From the NCBI GenBank assembly GCA_013177825.1, contig JABLXX010000001.1, positions 1 through 64,000 on the forward strand: a stretch of DNA of 64,000 nt, written 5' to 3'. Shown one piece after another: positions 16,862-26,125 of the stretch. A program made the translations under genes and the position numbers. The DNA comes from Syntrophaceae bacterium. GTDB taxonomy: Bacteria; Desulfobacterota; Syntrophia; Syntrophales; PHBD01. The notes below the pieces were generated by a model. That model saw only the letters and a list, made by a program, of their open reading frames with translations. It made no database searches and had not been told where the DNA came from. Every line of letters starts with the position of its first letter. The stretch's first letter is position 1.

Positions 16862-17920
16862 ATGATCCCGCTTCCCGAGCGATATGCATTTTTTCTCCCC
16901 CTGATCCTCCTGGCGATCGGACTTCTTTCCGGCCTCGCGGCCGATGCCCTGTCGAGGCGAACCCTGCGGCGCATCGTGCGGCGCACCGGATGGGAGGGCG
17001 GGAATGTTCTGAGGACGGCCCTGCTCCGGATGTGGGTTTACTGGCTCACCCTGGCGGGCGCCTATGCCGCCCTCCATAATGTGCCGGTTTCCTCCCATGT
17101 CTTCGACCTCCTGGAGAAGGGGATCCTGACGCTGGCGATTCTTTCGGTGACCCTTTTCCTGGCCCGCCTGACCGTGGGCGCCGTCAATCTTTACAGCAGC
17201 CGGGCGGGAGGCGTGTTCATCACGACGACGCTATTCGCCAATGTCGCAAAGGGCCTTGTCCTGATTCTCGGCGTACTGGTGATCCTGCAGACCCTCGGGA
17301 TCTCCATCGCCCCTCTCCTGACGGCCCTGGGCGTGGGCGGTCTGGCGGCGGCCCTGGCCCTTCAGGATACCCTTTCCAACCTCTTTTCCGGTATCCAGAT
17401 CATCGCCTCCCGGCAGATCCGGCCCGGTGACTATGTGAAGCTGGCCGGCGGGGACGAGGGCTTCGTCCACGACATTACCTGGCGGAGCACCACGCTCCGG
17501 GCGATGCCGAACAACATGATCGTGATTCCGAACGCAGAGCTGGCCAAGGCGAGGATCACCAACTTCGACTTGGGAGAGAGCGAAATGAGTGTTGTCGTCC
17601 CCGTCGGGGTGAGCTACGACAGCGACCTGGAAAGGGTTGAAAAGATCACGGTGGATGTGGCAAAAGAAGTGCTCGGGGAAACCGAGGGAGGCGTTCCGGA
17701 ATTCGATCCGCTGGTCCGTTTCACCGCTTTCGGCGATTCCAGCATCAATTTCAACGCGGTCCTTCGGGTTCGGACCTATGCGGACCAGTTTCCGGTCCGC
17801 CACGAGTTCATCAAGCGCCTGTTCCGGAGATACCGGGAAGAGGGCATCGAAATTCCCTTCCCTATCCGTACCGTATATATGAAGGGCGGGGGGACGGACG
17901 GCAAGAGGAGCGATTCGTGA
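16862..17920 (+). CDS. MscS-family mechanosensitive ion channel
   Basis: A 352-residue membrane protein started at ATG 16862 (AGGAAA upstream). Four hydrophobic segments occupy about residues 8-28, 55-75, 90-110 and 125-150. The pore helix and beta domain show the MscS signature, ALGVGGLAAALALQDTLSN then LFSGIQIIASRQIRPGDYV. The soluble domain follows, with the family's VPNNxI-like PNNMIVIPNAELAKARI. Such channels release solutes on hypo-osmotic shock. The gene overlaps purB by four bases (GTGA), so the two are probably translated together. Confidence 0.9.
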   Translation: MIPLPERYAFFLPLILLAIGLLSGLAADALSRRTLRRIVRRTGWEGGNVLRTALLRMWVYWLTLAGAYAALHNVPVSSHVFDLLEKGILTLAILSVTLFLARLTVGAVNLYSSRAGGVFITTTLFANVAKGLVLILGVLVILQTLGISIAPLLTALGVGGLAAALALQDTLSNLFSGIQIIASRQIRPGDYVKLAGGDEGFVHDITWRSTTLRAMPNNMIVIPNAELAKARITNFDLGESEMSVVVPVGVSYDSDLERVEKITVDVAKEVLGETEGGVPEFDPLVRFTAFGDSSINFNAVLRVRTYADQFPVRHEFIKRLFRRYREEGIEIPFPIRTVYMKGGGTDGKRSDS

Positions 17921-19218
17921 TTCCCAGATATTCCAGAGAAGCCATGACCAGCATCTGGAGCGCCGAGAACCGCTACCGGAAGTGGCTCGACATCGAAATC
18001 CTGGCCTGCGAGGCCTTTGCAGAGCGGGGCGAAATCCCCCGGGAGGCCCTGGACGTGATCCGGGAGCGGGCCGGATTCGACGTGGACCGCATCGACGAGA
18101 TCGAGAAGGTCACCAAGCACGACGTGATCGCGTTTCTCACCTCCGTAACGGAGAAGGTCGGGGAGGAGGGCCGGTTCATCCACATGGGGCTCACCTCCTC
18201 GGACATCCTCGACACGTCGCTGGCGCTCCTGCTGAAGGAAGCGGCGGACATGCTCCTGGAGGGCATGGACCGGCTTCTGGTGGTCCTCCGGAACAAGGCC
18301 TTCGAGCACAAGCGGACCCTCATGATCGGCCGTTCGCACGGCATCCACGCGGAGCCGATCACGTTCGGGCTGAAGATGGCCCTGTGGCACGAGGAAATGC
18401 GGCGCAACCGGCTCCGCCTCGAACGGGCGCGGGATGCCATCAGCGTCGGAAAACTGGCCGGAGCCGTGGGCACCTTCTCCTTCGTGCATCCGGGGGTGGA
18501 GGAATATGTCTGCGGAAAGCTGGGACTGAAACCCGCCGCGGTATCCTCCCAGATCGTCCAGCGGGACCGCCATGCGGAGTATTTCTGTGCCCTCGCCATC
18601 ATCGGCTCCTCCATCGACAAGTTCGCCCAGGAGATCCGGCTTCTCCAGAGGACGGAGGTCCGGGAGGCGGAAGAGTACTTCTCCCCCGGACAGAAGGGGT
18701 CTTCCGCCATGCCGCACAAGCGGAATCCCGTGCTCTCGGAAAACCTCTCCGGCCTGGCCCGTCTCATGCGGTCCTACGCCCTGGCGGCCCTGGAGGACGT
18801 TGCTCTGTGGCACGAGCGCGATATCAGCCATTCGTCGGTTGAGCGGGTCATCGGTCCCGACGCGACCATTCTCCTGGACTTCATGCTGGCCCGCTTCACG
18901 GGACTCATAGAGAAACTGGTGGTCTACCCGGAGCGGATGAAGGCCAACCTGGAGATGACCCACGGGGTGATCTTCTCCCAGATGGTCCTTCTGAAACTGG
19001 TCGAGAGCGGGATGACCCGGGAGGACGCCTATGCGGCGGTGCAGCGGAACGCCATGGCCTCCTGGGAGCAGGGGGTGCCCTTCCGGGACCTTCTCCGGAA
19101 AGACTCGGAGATCATGGCCCGCATCGGCGAGGGAGACCTCGATCAGGCCTTCCGGGTGGAGAATTTCCTCAAGCACGTGGACTACATCTTCCAGCGGGTT
19201 TTCGGGGAGGGAACATGA
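17917..19218 (+). CDS. purB: Adenylosuccinate lyase
   Basis: A 433-residue enzyme with a GTG start overlapping the MscS stop codon. It splits adenylosuccinate and SAICAR in purine synthesis. Visible motifs are TSSDILDT (93-100), the base region RSHGIHAEP with H141, and the fumarase/aspartase signature SSAMPHKRNP (262-271) with the flexible-loop serine. The length fits the bacterial/Thermotoga-type PurB. Downstream, a lipoprotein gene overlaps by four bases. The MscS-purB-lipoprotein coupling is compact but functionally mixed. Confidence 0.96.
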   Translation: MIPRYSREAMTSIWSAENRYRKWLDIEILACEAFAERGEIPREALDVIRERAGFDVDRIDEIEKVTKHDVIAFLTSVTEKVGEEGRFIHMGLTSSDILDTSLALLLKEAADMLLEGMDRLLVVLRNKAFEHKRTLMIGRSHGIHAEPITFGLKMALWHEEMRRNRLRLERARDAISVGKLAGAVGTFSFVHPGVEEYVCGKLGLKPAAVSSQIVQRDRHAEYFCALAIIGSSIDKFAQEIRLLQRTEVREAEEYFSPGQKGSSAMPHKRNPVLSENLSGLARLMRSYALAALEDVALWHERDISHSSVERVIGPDATILLDFMLARFTGLIEKLVVYPERMKANLEMTHGVIFSQMVLLKLVESGMTREDAYAAVQRNAMASWEQGVPFRDLLRKDSEIMARIGEGDLDQAFRVENFLKHVDYIFQRVFGEGT

Positions 19219-19847
19219 GCGGTCCGATCGTCCGTTCGAGAGGGGGCAGGTTCGCGTCGTTCCTGGCGATTCTGTCGATCCTGTTGATCCCGGCCGGCTG
19301 CGGCTACCTGCAGAGCTACGTGGACTTGGTGAAGGAAAAAGGGGTCTCGCCGCAGTATCTGTCCGTCCTCGACACCTGGACGCGGACGAAGGGCCTCACA
19401 TCCCAGTTCGAGACCCGGGCCGACCTGTTCGCCACGTTCAAGTCCGCCGAGTTTCGGGCCGCCTACGTGAAAGACTACGCCCGGCTCTACGGCCTGACGG
19501 AAGAACAGATGAAGTCTCGCCGGGAGGTACTCGACGAGATGGCCTCCGATTTCGACGAGTTCTTCTTCTATGCGGCCATGCCGGACAGGGACGCGAACGA
19601 TTTCGACAAAAGCGGCTCTGTCTGGAAAATCTATCTTTATGATGCCCGGGGTAACCGGTTCGAACCCATGGAGGTGCGTCGAATCATCAAAGTGTCTTCT
19701 CTCGTGACCGCCTTCTATCCTTACGTCAATCCGTATCACGGAAACTGCTACACCCTGAAATTCAAGGCCGGGTCCGTTCCGAAAGGCGGATCCTTCAAGC
19801 TGGTATTTACCGGCGTCCTGGGAAAAGTCGAGCTGTCCTGGCCCTGA
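19215..19847 (+). CDS. Putative lipoprotein of unknown function
   Basis: A 210-residue protein whose ATG overlaps the purB stop codon (ATGA). The N-terminus is basic (MSGPIVRSRGGRF), followed by a hydrophobic stretch ending in a lipobox, LIPAGC, around residue 29. It should therefore be lipidated at the cysteine and attached to a membrane. The mature part is mixed alpha/beta with aromatic-rich segments (FDEFFFYAAMPDRD) and no recognised motif. It converges on nadB with a gap of only six bases. Function not identified. Confidence 0.75.
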   Translation: MSGPIVRSRGGRFASFLAILSILLIPAGCGYLQSYVDLVKEKGVSPQYLSVLDTWTRTKGLTSQFETRADLFATFKSAEFRAAYVKDYARLYGLTEEQMKSRREVLDEMASDFDEFFFYAAMPDRDANDFDKSGSVWKIYLYDARGNRFEPMEVRRIIKVSSLVTAFYPYVNPYHGNCYTLKFKAGSVPKGGSFKLVFTGVLGKVELSWP

Positions 19848-19853
19848 GGCGGG

Positions 19854-21497
19854 TCAGATCGCCAGGGGATTGGAGAAGTTGCCCCGGTAATGGGACGGCT
19901 GGACCAGAACCGTATCCTTTTGCCAGTGTCTGTCGTTTCGATCGGGGTAATCGATGTTGAAATGGAGCCCCCGGCTTTCCTTCCGCAGGCGGGCACACTT
20001 CACGATCAGGCTCGCCACCGTGGCGATGTTCCGGAGTTCCAGCAGATCTCTCGTGATCAGGAAGTTCCGGTAATATTCGTCGATCTCCCGGTTGATCAGT
20101 TCCACGCGCCGCTCTGCCCGTTCCAGGCGCTTGTCCGAGCGGACGATTCCCACATAGTTGGACATGCACGACCGGATTTCGTCCCAATTGTGCGATACGA
20201 CGATGGATTCGTCGCTTTCGGTGGCGCCCCGGGGGTCCCAGGCCGGGATGGGAACGGGGTCCTCTTCAATGGATGACAAGCGTTCCTTCATCCGGAGAAA
20301 CGTCCGGTGACTGACGACGATCGCTTCCAGGAGGGAGTTGCTGGCCAGGCGGTTGGCCCCGTGGAGACCCGTGCAGGACACCTCGCCGCAGGCAAAGACG
20401 CCCTGGATGCTTGTTTCACCGTAAGCATCCACGGCTACGCCCCCGCACTGGTAGTGGGCCGCCGGGGCGACGGGGATGGGCTGCCTGGTGATGTCCAGGC
20501 CGAATTCGAGGCAACGGGCGTAAATATGTGGAAAGCGGCCGATGATGAAATTCCGGTCGCGGTGCGCAATGTCGAGGAGGACGTACTCGTCCCCCGATTT
20601 CTTCAACTCCGTGTCGATTGCCTGGGCCACGACGTCCCGGGGGGCGAGGCTTTTCATGGGGTGGTACTTGTCCATGAATGGAAGGCCGCTTTTCAGCTTC
20701 AGGATCCCTCCCTCGCCGCGGACCGCCTCGCTGATCAGGAACGACTTGGCCTCCGGGTGGTACAGGCAGGTCGGGTGAAATTGGATGAACTCCATATTGG
20801 CGATCCGGGCGCCGGCCCGATAGGCCATGGCCACGCCGTCGCCGGTGGCGATATCCGGATTCGTGGTGATGAGGTAGACCTTTCCCGTACCTCCCGTGGC
20901 AAGGATCACGAACCGGGCGCGGAACGTGTGGATCTCGCCGTGCAGGATGTCCAGGACATAGGCGCCCAGGCAGCGTTCGCTGTCCGTGAATGCCTGACCC
21001 GGGATGCGGGATTTGAGGATCAGGTCGATGGCGAAATGGTTTTCATAAATATGGACGTTCGGTTTTGTGCCGGCCATTTCCGACAGGGCCCGCTCGATCT
21101 CCCGGCCCGTCAGGTCGTGGGCGTGGAGGACCCTGCGTGCGCTGTGTCCGCCTTCCCGGCCCAGGTCGAAGCGGTCGGGGTGATCCTTGGCCCGGGTGAA
21201 CTGGACACCCCAGTCCACCAGTTCCCGGATCCGCTCCGGTCCCTCTTCGATGACGAACTTTACAACCTCGGGCTTGCAGAGCCCCGCTCCGCAAACGAGG
21301 GTATCCTCAATATGGGAGGCAAAAGAGTCTGTCTCCGCCTGGACGGCGGCGATGCCCCCCTGGGCATAGTTTGTGGAGGACTCGATTTTTTCTTTTTTGG
21401 TGACAATGGCAACACTGCCCAGGTCGGCGGCCTTGATGGCGAGGCTGAGGCCCGCAATCCCGCTGCCCAGGATGAGAAAGTCCGTCTGTATTTCCAT
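19854..21497 (-). CDS. nadB: L-aspartate oxidase
   Basis: A 547-residue FAD enzyme that makes iminoaspartate for NAD synthesis with NadA. The FAD-binding GSGIAGL is at residues 11-17. Typical succinate-dehydrogenase-family features follow: SSTNYAQGGIAAV, the substrate loop REGGHSARRVLHAHD, FIQFHPT, and HYQCGGVAVD with GLHGANRLASNSLLE. NadB uses fumarate as well as oxygen as oxidant, which suits an anaerobe. nadA and nadC are not next to it. Its ATG at 21497 lies 150 bases from the divergently transcribed tsaD. Confidence 0.95.
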   Translation of the reverse strand: MEIQTDFLILGSGIAGLSLAIKAADLGSVAIVTKKEKIESSTNYAQGGIAAVQAETDSFASHIEDTLVCGAGLCKPEVVKFVIEEGPERIRELVDWGVQFTRAKDHPDRFDLGREGGHSARRVLHAHDLTGREIERALSEMAGTKPNVHIYENHFAIDLILKSRIPGQAFTDSERCLGAYVLDILHGEIHTFRARFVILATGGTGKVYLITTNPDIATGDGVAMAYRAGARIANMEFIQFHPTCLYHPEAKSFLISEAVRGEGGILKLKSGLPFMDKYHPMKSLAPRDVVAQAIDTELKKSGDEYVLLDIAHRDRNFIIGRFPHIYARCLEFGLDITRQPIPVAPAAHYQCGGVAVDAYGETSIQGVFACGEVSCTGLHGANRLASNSLLEAIVVSHRTFLRMKERLSSIEEDPVPIPAWDPRGATESDESIVVSHNWDEIRSCMSNYVGIVRSDKRLERAERRVELINREIDEYYRNFLITRDLLELRNIATVASLIVKCARLRKESRGLHFNIDYPDRNDRHWQKDTVLVQPSHYRGNFSNPLAI

Positions 21498-21572
21498 GAG
21501 ATGTGCGCTCCCGTCTGCGTTCGTTCTGTCCGGACACAGGTTTGATCACGGAACGGCGAGCGTCCCGTTAAC

Positions 21573-21601
21573 TTTACAAAGTCCGGCGAATTCTATATAG
21601 T
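21573..21601 (+). promoter_or_regulatory. Sigma-70 promoter of tsaD operon
   Basis: TTTACA (21573-21578) and TATAGT (21596-21601), 17 bases apart, about 45 bases before the tsaD start codon. Confidence 0.65.
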
Positions 21602-21645
21602 CTCCCGTCTTGAATGTAAACGAAAAACCCCCGGAGAACGGTACC

Positions 21646-22650
21646 ATGCTGGTTTTGGCCATTGAGACATCCTGCGACGAAACGGCGGCGGCAGTCGTAC
21701 GGGACGGGCGCATCATGCTTTCCAACGTGATCGCCTCCCAGATCGACGTTCATAGCAAATACGGCGGCGTGGTTCCCGAAATCGCGTCACGCAAGCATAT
21801 CGAGGCCATCGGTGCGGTGATCCTGCAGGCCCTCGATGACGCCGGAACGACGCTGGACGAGATTGAAGGAATCGCCGTCACAAGGGGTCCCGGACTGGTG
21901 GGATCTCTCCTGGTGGGGCTCTCCGCGGCCAAGGCTGTTGCCTTCGGACGGAGGCTGCCCTTCGTCGGCGTCAACCACCTGGAGGGACATGTGGCGGCCG
22001 TCTTTCTGTCGGACCGGAGGCCTTCGTTTCCCTTCGCGGCACTCGTTGTCTCGGGCGGGCACACGACGATTTACCGGGTGGAGGACTTCACGCGGTTTAC
22101 GATCCTGGGGCAGACAAGGGATGACGCGGCCGGGGAGGCCTTTGACAAGGCGGCGAAACTCCTCGACATCGGCTATCCCGGCGGCGTCGTCATCGACGGT
22201 CTGGCGAAACAGGGGAACCGGTCCGCCTTTTCGTTTCCCCGAGCCATGAGGGACAGCCTGGAGTTCAGCTTCAGCGGCCTCAAGACGGCGCTCCTGAATC
22301 ACGTGAAGCAGAAGGGAATGCCGGCCTCCGACGAAATACCGGGGGTCGTGGCCAGCTTTCAGGAGGCCGTGGTCGACGTGCTCGTGGAGAAAACCCTCCG
22401 CGCGGCGGGGGAGAACGGTCTGAAACAGGTGGTGGTCTGCGGGGGCGTGGCCGCCAACAGCCGGCTCCGGGCGCGTTTCCAGGAAGACGCCCGGGAGCGG
22501 GGGATTGAGGTGCTCATCCCGCCACCGGTCCTGTGTACCGACAATGCCGCCATGATCGCCGTAGTCGGCGATTATCGGCTCACCATGGGCATGCGGGATT
22601 CCTTCGACCTGAACGCCGTTTCCCGGTGGCCGCTTTCTTTGCCGCAATGA
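21646..22650 (+). CDS. tsaD: tRNA threonylcarbamoyladenosine transferase TsaD
   Basis: A 334-residue enzyme started at ATG 21646 (GGAGAA upstream; an upstream TTG at 21610 is not needed). It transfers threonylcarbamoyl to A37 of ANN-decoding tRNAs. Family motifs are AIETSCDETAAAV at the N-terminus, metal-binding NHLEGH (H111, H115), VSGGHT, and DNAAMIA near the end. The next two genes overlap end to start by ATGA, so tsaD, the DUF2062 gene and rsmA form a tightly coupled unit. Confidence 0.96.
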   Translation: MLVLAIETSCDETAAAVVRDGRIMLSNVIASQIDVHSKYGGVVPEIASRKHIEAIGAVILQALDDAGTTLDEIEGIAVTRGPGLVGSLLVGLSAAKAVAFGRRLPFVGVNHLEGHVAAVFLSDRRPSFPFAALVVSGGHTTIYRVEDFTRFTILGQTRDDAAGEAFDKAAKLLDIGYPGGVVIDGLAKQGNRSAFSFPRAMRDSLEFSFSGLKTALLNHVKQKGMPASDEIPGVVASFQEAVVDVLVEKTLRAAGENGLKQVVVCGGVAANSRLRARFQEDARERGIEVLIPPPVLCTDNAAMIAVVGDYRLTMGMRDSFDLNAVSRWPLSLPQ

Positions 22651-23096
22651 ACGCATTCAAAAAAAGCCTGGAAGGATTTTACCGGCGGTTCGTGAGCCTC
22701 CGGGGGGATCCCAGGCGAATCGCCATCGGAGTCGCCATCGGCGTCTTTATCGGCACAACCCCGACGATTCCCTTCCACACGACCCTCGTCCTGGCCGCAT
22801 CCGCGCTTTTCCGCCAGCATCTCTCGGCAGCCTACCTGGGGTCCTGGTTCATCTCCAATCCACTGACGATTCCGGTTCTGTACGTTACCCAATACGAGAC
22901 GGGGCGTATTCTCCTGGGGATGGAGCGATGTACGCTGGTTCTCCCCGATTATTCCCTGGCGGCCTTTGCGAGCCTGGGCTGGCAGATCCTCCTGCCCCTC
23001 CAGGTCGGGGGCCTCCTGTTTGCGCCGGCATTCGCCGTGCCGGCCTATCTCGTCACGAGGCGGCTGCTTGCCGCCTGGAGGGCCGGAAAGACATGA
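22647..23096 (+). CDS. DUF2062 membrane protein
   Basis: A 149-residue protein whose ATG overlaps the tsaD stop (ATGA). The sequence has a short basic N-terminus (FKKSLEGFYRRFV). Hydrophobic segments follow, around residues 32-48 (IAIGVAIGVFIGTTP), 50-85 and 110-140. The family pattern is visible: GxxxGxxPxxPFHTTL and SNPLT(I/M)P. DUF2062 proteins are small inner-membrane proteins of unknown function, often next to lipid or glycosyltransferase genes. Here the gene is translationally coupled between tsaD and rsmA. Confidence 0.82.
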   Translation: MNAFKKSLEGFYRRFVSLRGDPRRIAIGVAIGVFIGTTPTIPFHTTLVLAASALFRQHLSAAYLGSWFISNPLTIPVLYVTQYETGRILLGMERCTLVLPDYSLAAFASLGWQILLPLQVGGLLFAPAFAVPAYLVTRRLLAAWRAGKT

Positions 23097-23968
23097 CCAC
23101 GCCCCGGAAAATCCTGCGCTCCCGGGGGCTCCGCCCCAGGAAGAGACTGGGACAGTGTTTTCTTCAGGACCGCAACATCCTGGAGAAGATCGCCGCCATG
23201 GCGGATGTCGCCGAAGACGGAACGGTGGTCGAGATCGGGGCCGGAACGGGGGCCCTGACGGAGCTTCTCGCGGGGATAGCCGGCCATGTCCTGGCCGTTG
23301 AGGTGGACTCACGGATGACGGAAATCCTCCGGGAACGATTCCATGATCGAGGCAACGTCGAGATTCTCCAGCGGGACGTCCTGGCCGTCGATTTTTCGCT
23401 TCTCGCCGACGAGGCGGGCGGGGAAAAGATCACAGTAGTTGGGAATATTCCCTATTCCCTGTCGACTCCGATCCTGTTTCATCTGCTGGCTCACCGGAAG
23501 CGGATCCGGGCGGCGGTCCTGATGTTCCAGAAGGAGCTGGCAGCGCGGCTGGCGGCCGGCCCGGGTACGAAGGAGTACGGAATCCCGTCGGTCATGGTGG
23601 CGGCCTTTGCCCGCGTGACCCAACGGCTGGATGTTCCGGCGACCTGTTTCTATCCCATTCCCCGGGTCCACTCCCGGGTGCTGCGCTTCGAATTTCTTGA
23701 GGAATCGCCTTTCGTATTCGGAGAAGAGCTGTATTTTACAGCACTTGTCCGGGCGGCCTTCGCCAACCGGAGAAAGACAATATTCAACAATCTCAAAGGA
23801 GTGTCGCTGGGATTGCCCGGGAATTGCAATCTCGGGAGCCTGCTTACAACCGCAGGAATCGATCCGGGGCGCCGGGGAGAAACCCTGTCTCCCGCCGAGT
23901 TCGGCCGTCTCAGCGCCTTTCTTCTGGACGCCGCTCGAAAAGGACTTGACAACGGAGACCCTGTTTGA
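23093..23968 (+). CDS. rsmA: 16S rRNA dimethyladenosine transferase
   Basis: A 291-residue methyltransferase started at ATG 23093, overlapping the preceding stop. It dimethylates two adjacent adenosines in helix 45 near the 3' end of 16S rRNA. The motifs are KRLGQCFLQD (18-26), the SAM site EIGAGTGALT (47-56) and catalytic NIPYSLSTP (118-126). The usual 'NFL' of GQNFL is GQCFL here, a conservative change. Length is normal. The run after rsmA continues with panC after 130 bases, where a TTGACA overlaps the rsmA end. Confidence 0.95.
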   Translation: MTTPRKILRSRGLRPRKRLGQCFLQDRNILEKIAAMADVAEDGTVVEIGAGTGALTELLAGIAGHVLAVEVDSRMTEILRERFHDRGNVEILQRDVLAVDFSLLADEAGGEKITVVGNIPYSLSTPILFHLLAHRKRIRAAVLMFQKELAARLAAGPGTKEYGIPSVMVAAFARVTQRLDVPATCFYPIPRVHSRVLRFEFLEESPFVFGEELYFTALVRAAFANRRKTIFNNLKGVSLGLPGNCNLGSLLTTAGIDPGRRGETLSPAEFGRLSAFLLDAARKGLDNGDPV

Positions 23969-24098
23969 TACGGCGTCACTGGCCGCTTGGATCCGCAGGA
24001 CGGACTGAGACGGAAAGGTCAGGCAAAAGATTTGATCCGCAGTAAACCCGGCCTCCCGTCTCCCGACGGCGAGGCTTTATTTTTGGGGGATTGCGGAG

Positions 24099-24959
24099 AT
24101 GATCCAGATCATCGAAACGGTTCGGGAGATGCAGACTTTCTCGGAGTCGCTCCGAAGACAGGGAAAGACGATCTCCTTTGTTCCCACGATGGGTTTCTTT
24201 CACGAGGGACACCTCGACCTCATGCGGGAAGGCCGCGAGCGCGCCGACTGCCTGGTGGTCAGCATCTACGTGAACCCGACCCAGTTCGGCCCCGCGGAGG
24301 ACCTGGACCGTTATCCACGGGACTTCGACCGGGACCGCCGGCTGGCTGAATCCGTCGGGGTGGACGTGATCTACTTCCCGTCGAACCCGGAGATGTACCC
24401 CCCCCATTACCAGACTTATGTCAACGTGGAGGAAGTGACCGACAACCTCTGCGGTCTCTCCCGGCCCGGGCACTTCCGGGGCGTCACCACCGTCTGCTGC
24501 AAGCTGTTCAACATCGTCAAGCCCCACGTCACCATTTTCGGGAAGAAAGATTTCCAGCAGCTCGCCGCGATCCGGCGGATGGTGGAGGACCTCAACATGG
24601 ACCTGGACGTGGTGGCCATGCAGACCACCCGGGAGGCCGACGGCCTCGCCATGAGTTCAAGGAACACCTACCTGAAGCCGGAGGAGAGGGAGTCGGCACT
24701 CAGCCTTTCCCGCTCCCTCAAGAGGGCCCAGGAGCGGTACGCAGGCGGCGAGCGGGACGCGGCAGCCATCATCGCGGAAGCGAAGGCATTCATTTCATCC
24801 CACCCCTTCACGAAGATCGACTACGTCCAGATCTGCGACACGGCCACCATGAAAGATGTGGAGCGGATCGAGGGAACCTGCGTCATGGCTCTGGCCGTGC
24901 GGGTGGGGAACACAAGGCTCATCGACAATTCCGTTTTCGGAGAGCCCCTGGAGCTATAG
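24099..24959 (+). CDS. panC: Pantothenate synthetase
   Basis: A 286-residue enzyme that joins pantoate and beta-alanine using ATP. The HIGH-like nucleotide motif is HEGH (35-38), preceded by VPTMG. Other family features are the YVNPTQFG stretch, FGKKDFQQL, and the KMSK-like loop MSSRN. It stands 57 bases upstream of panD, so the pair supplies both beta-alanine and its ligation on the way to CoA. This suits a window rich in CoA-dependent enzymes. The start at 24099 has GGAGATG-type spacing. Confidence 0.96.
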   Translation: MIQIIETVREMQTFSESLRRQGKTISFVPTMGFFHEGHLDLMREGRERADCLVVSIYVNPTQFGPAEDLDRYPRDFDRDRRLAESVGVDVIYFPSNPEMYPPHYQTYVNVEEVTDNLCGLSRPGHFRGVTTVCCKLFNIVKPHVTIFGKKDFQQLAAIRRMVEDLNMDLDVVAMQTTREADGLAMSSRNTYLKPEERESALSLSRSLKRAQERYAGGERDAAAIIAEAKAFISSHPFTKIDYVQICDTATMKDVERIEGTCVMALAVRVGNTRLIDNSVFGEPLEL

Positions 24960-25016
24960 GTGCCCGGGGGACCCGAAAACGAAAAACAATGAATATGTAA
25001 GGACAAGGGGCGCGCC

Positions 25017-25376
25017 ATGCAACGGTTCATGCTGAAATCGAAGATCCACCGGGCCACGGTCACCGATGCGGACCTTCACTACGAGGGCAGCGTTACCATC
25101 GACGAAAAACTCCTGAAGGCGGCGGACATCCTCCCCTACGAGAAAGTGGCGATCTACGACGTTGACAACGGGGAGCGGTTCACCACCTATGCGATCACCG
25201 GGAAGGCCGGGTCCGGCGTCATCTGTCTCAACGGCGCGGCGGCCCGGAAAGTCTCCCGGGGCGACCTGGTCATCATCGCCAGCTATGTCACGGTGGATGA
25301 TGCGGCGGCGAAGAAGTGGTCCCCCAAGTGCGTCTTCGTGGACGAAAAGAACCGGATCAAGAAGCGCGACAAGTGA
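25017..25376 (+). CDS. panD: Aspartate 1-decarboxylase proenzyme
   Basis: A 119-residue proenzyme. The self-cleavage site is YEGS, between G24 and S25, where Ser25 becomes the pyruvoyl group. K9 (MLKSKIHRA) and Y58-like residues are in expected places. It makes beta-alanine for the adjacent panC. Ribosome binding is by AAGGACAAGGGG just upstream. The stop codon overlaps a GTG that could start the next gene. Confidence 0.96.
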   Translation: MQRFMLKSKIHRATVTDADLHYEGSVTIDEKLLKAADILPYEKVAIYDVDNGERFTTYAITGKAGSGVICLNGAAARKVSRGDLVIIASYVTVDDAAAKKWSPKCVFVDEKNRIKKRDK

Positions 25377-25429
25377 CACGGACCACCGTTCCGACCCGCC
25401 GGAAGAGCGCCAGGCCTGCCGGTGGATTC

Positions 25430-26092
25430 ATGGAGCAGCTTTCCCTTCCTCTCGTTACGGGGGCGCGGGACCTTCGGGAGCGCCTGGAGACAAGCCTGCG
25501 CCGCCCCGTCCATCTTATCCTCACAGACAATCACGTCTCGATGATTCGTGTCCGGACGGCCCCCGACGGTGTCCGACTGCGGCTCCACCGCATCTTCCTC
25601 GATGCCGGCGACGAGGTCCTCCGCGAGGTCGTCCGTTTCGCCCGCACGCGGAAAAGCCCCGGCCCGATCCTGGGGGATTTTATCCGCGGCCACCTGCGGG
25701 ACCAGCCCGAACCCTCCACACGATCCGTTCGCATCCAGCCGCAGGGAAGGCACTATAATCTCCAAGTCATTTTCGACGAGCTGAATCGAATCTATTTTGA
25801 AAACCGTATCTCGGTTCCCATCACCTGGGGCCAGGGAAGGGCGTCCCGCCGCGTCCGGCGCCGGATTCTGGGAAGCTACAGCAGCCGGACGGGGACGATC
25901 CGCATTCATCCGTGGCTGGACCGGAAAACCGTTCCCTTCTACGTGCTGGAGTATGTGGTCTATCACGAGATGCTCCATGCCGATCTGGGAGCCGGCGTGA
26001 AGAACGGGCGACGGGTCATTCACTCCGCCGAGTTCCGGCGCCGGGAGCGTCTCTTTGCCCGTTGGACCGAGGCGGAGGCCTGGAGAGGGTAG
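25430..26092 (+). CDS. SprT-like zinc metallopeptidase domain protein
   Basis: A 220-residue protein if started at ATG 25430 (GGTGGA upstream); a GTG at 25373 overlapping the panD stop would add 19 basic residues. The zinc motif HEMLH spans residues 179-183, preceded by the hydrophobic strand VLEYVVYHE. FDELNRIYFENRI (114-126) matches the SprT domain opening (ELNxxYF). This fold includes Spartan-type DNA-protein crosslink proteases, but bacterial SprT roles are mostly unknown. No C-terminal zinc ribbon is visible. The protein is unusually arginine-rich. Confidence 0.78.
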   Translation: MEQLSLPLVTGARDLRERLETSLRRPVHLILTDNHVSMIRVRTAPDGVRLRLHRIFLDAGDEVLREVVRFARTRKSPGPILGDFIRGHLRDQPEPSTRSVRIQPQGRHYNLQVIFDELNRIYFENRISVPITWGQGRASRRVRRRILGSYSSRTGTIRIHPWLDRKTVPFYVLEYVVYHEMLHADLGAGVKNGRRVIHSAEFRRRERLFARWTEAEAWRG

Positions 26093-26125
26093 GGTGGGCG
26101 GCATCGCTGCGGCGGGAGCCGCAGG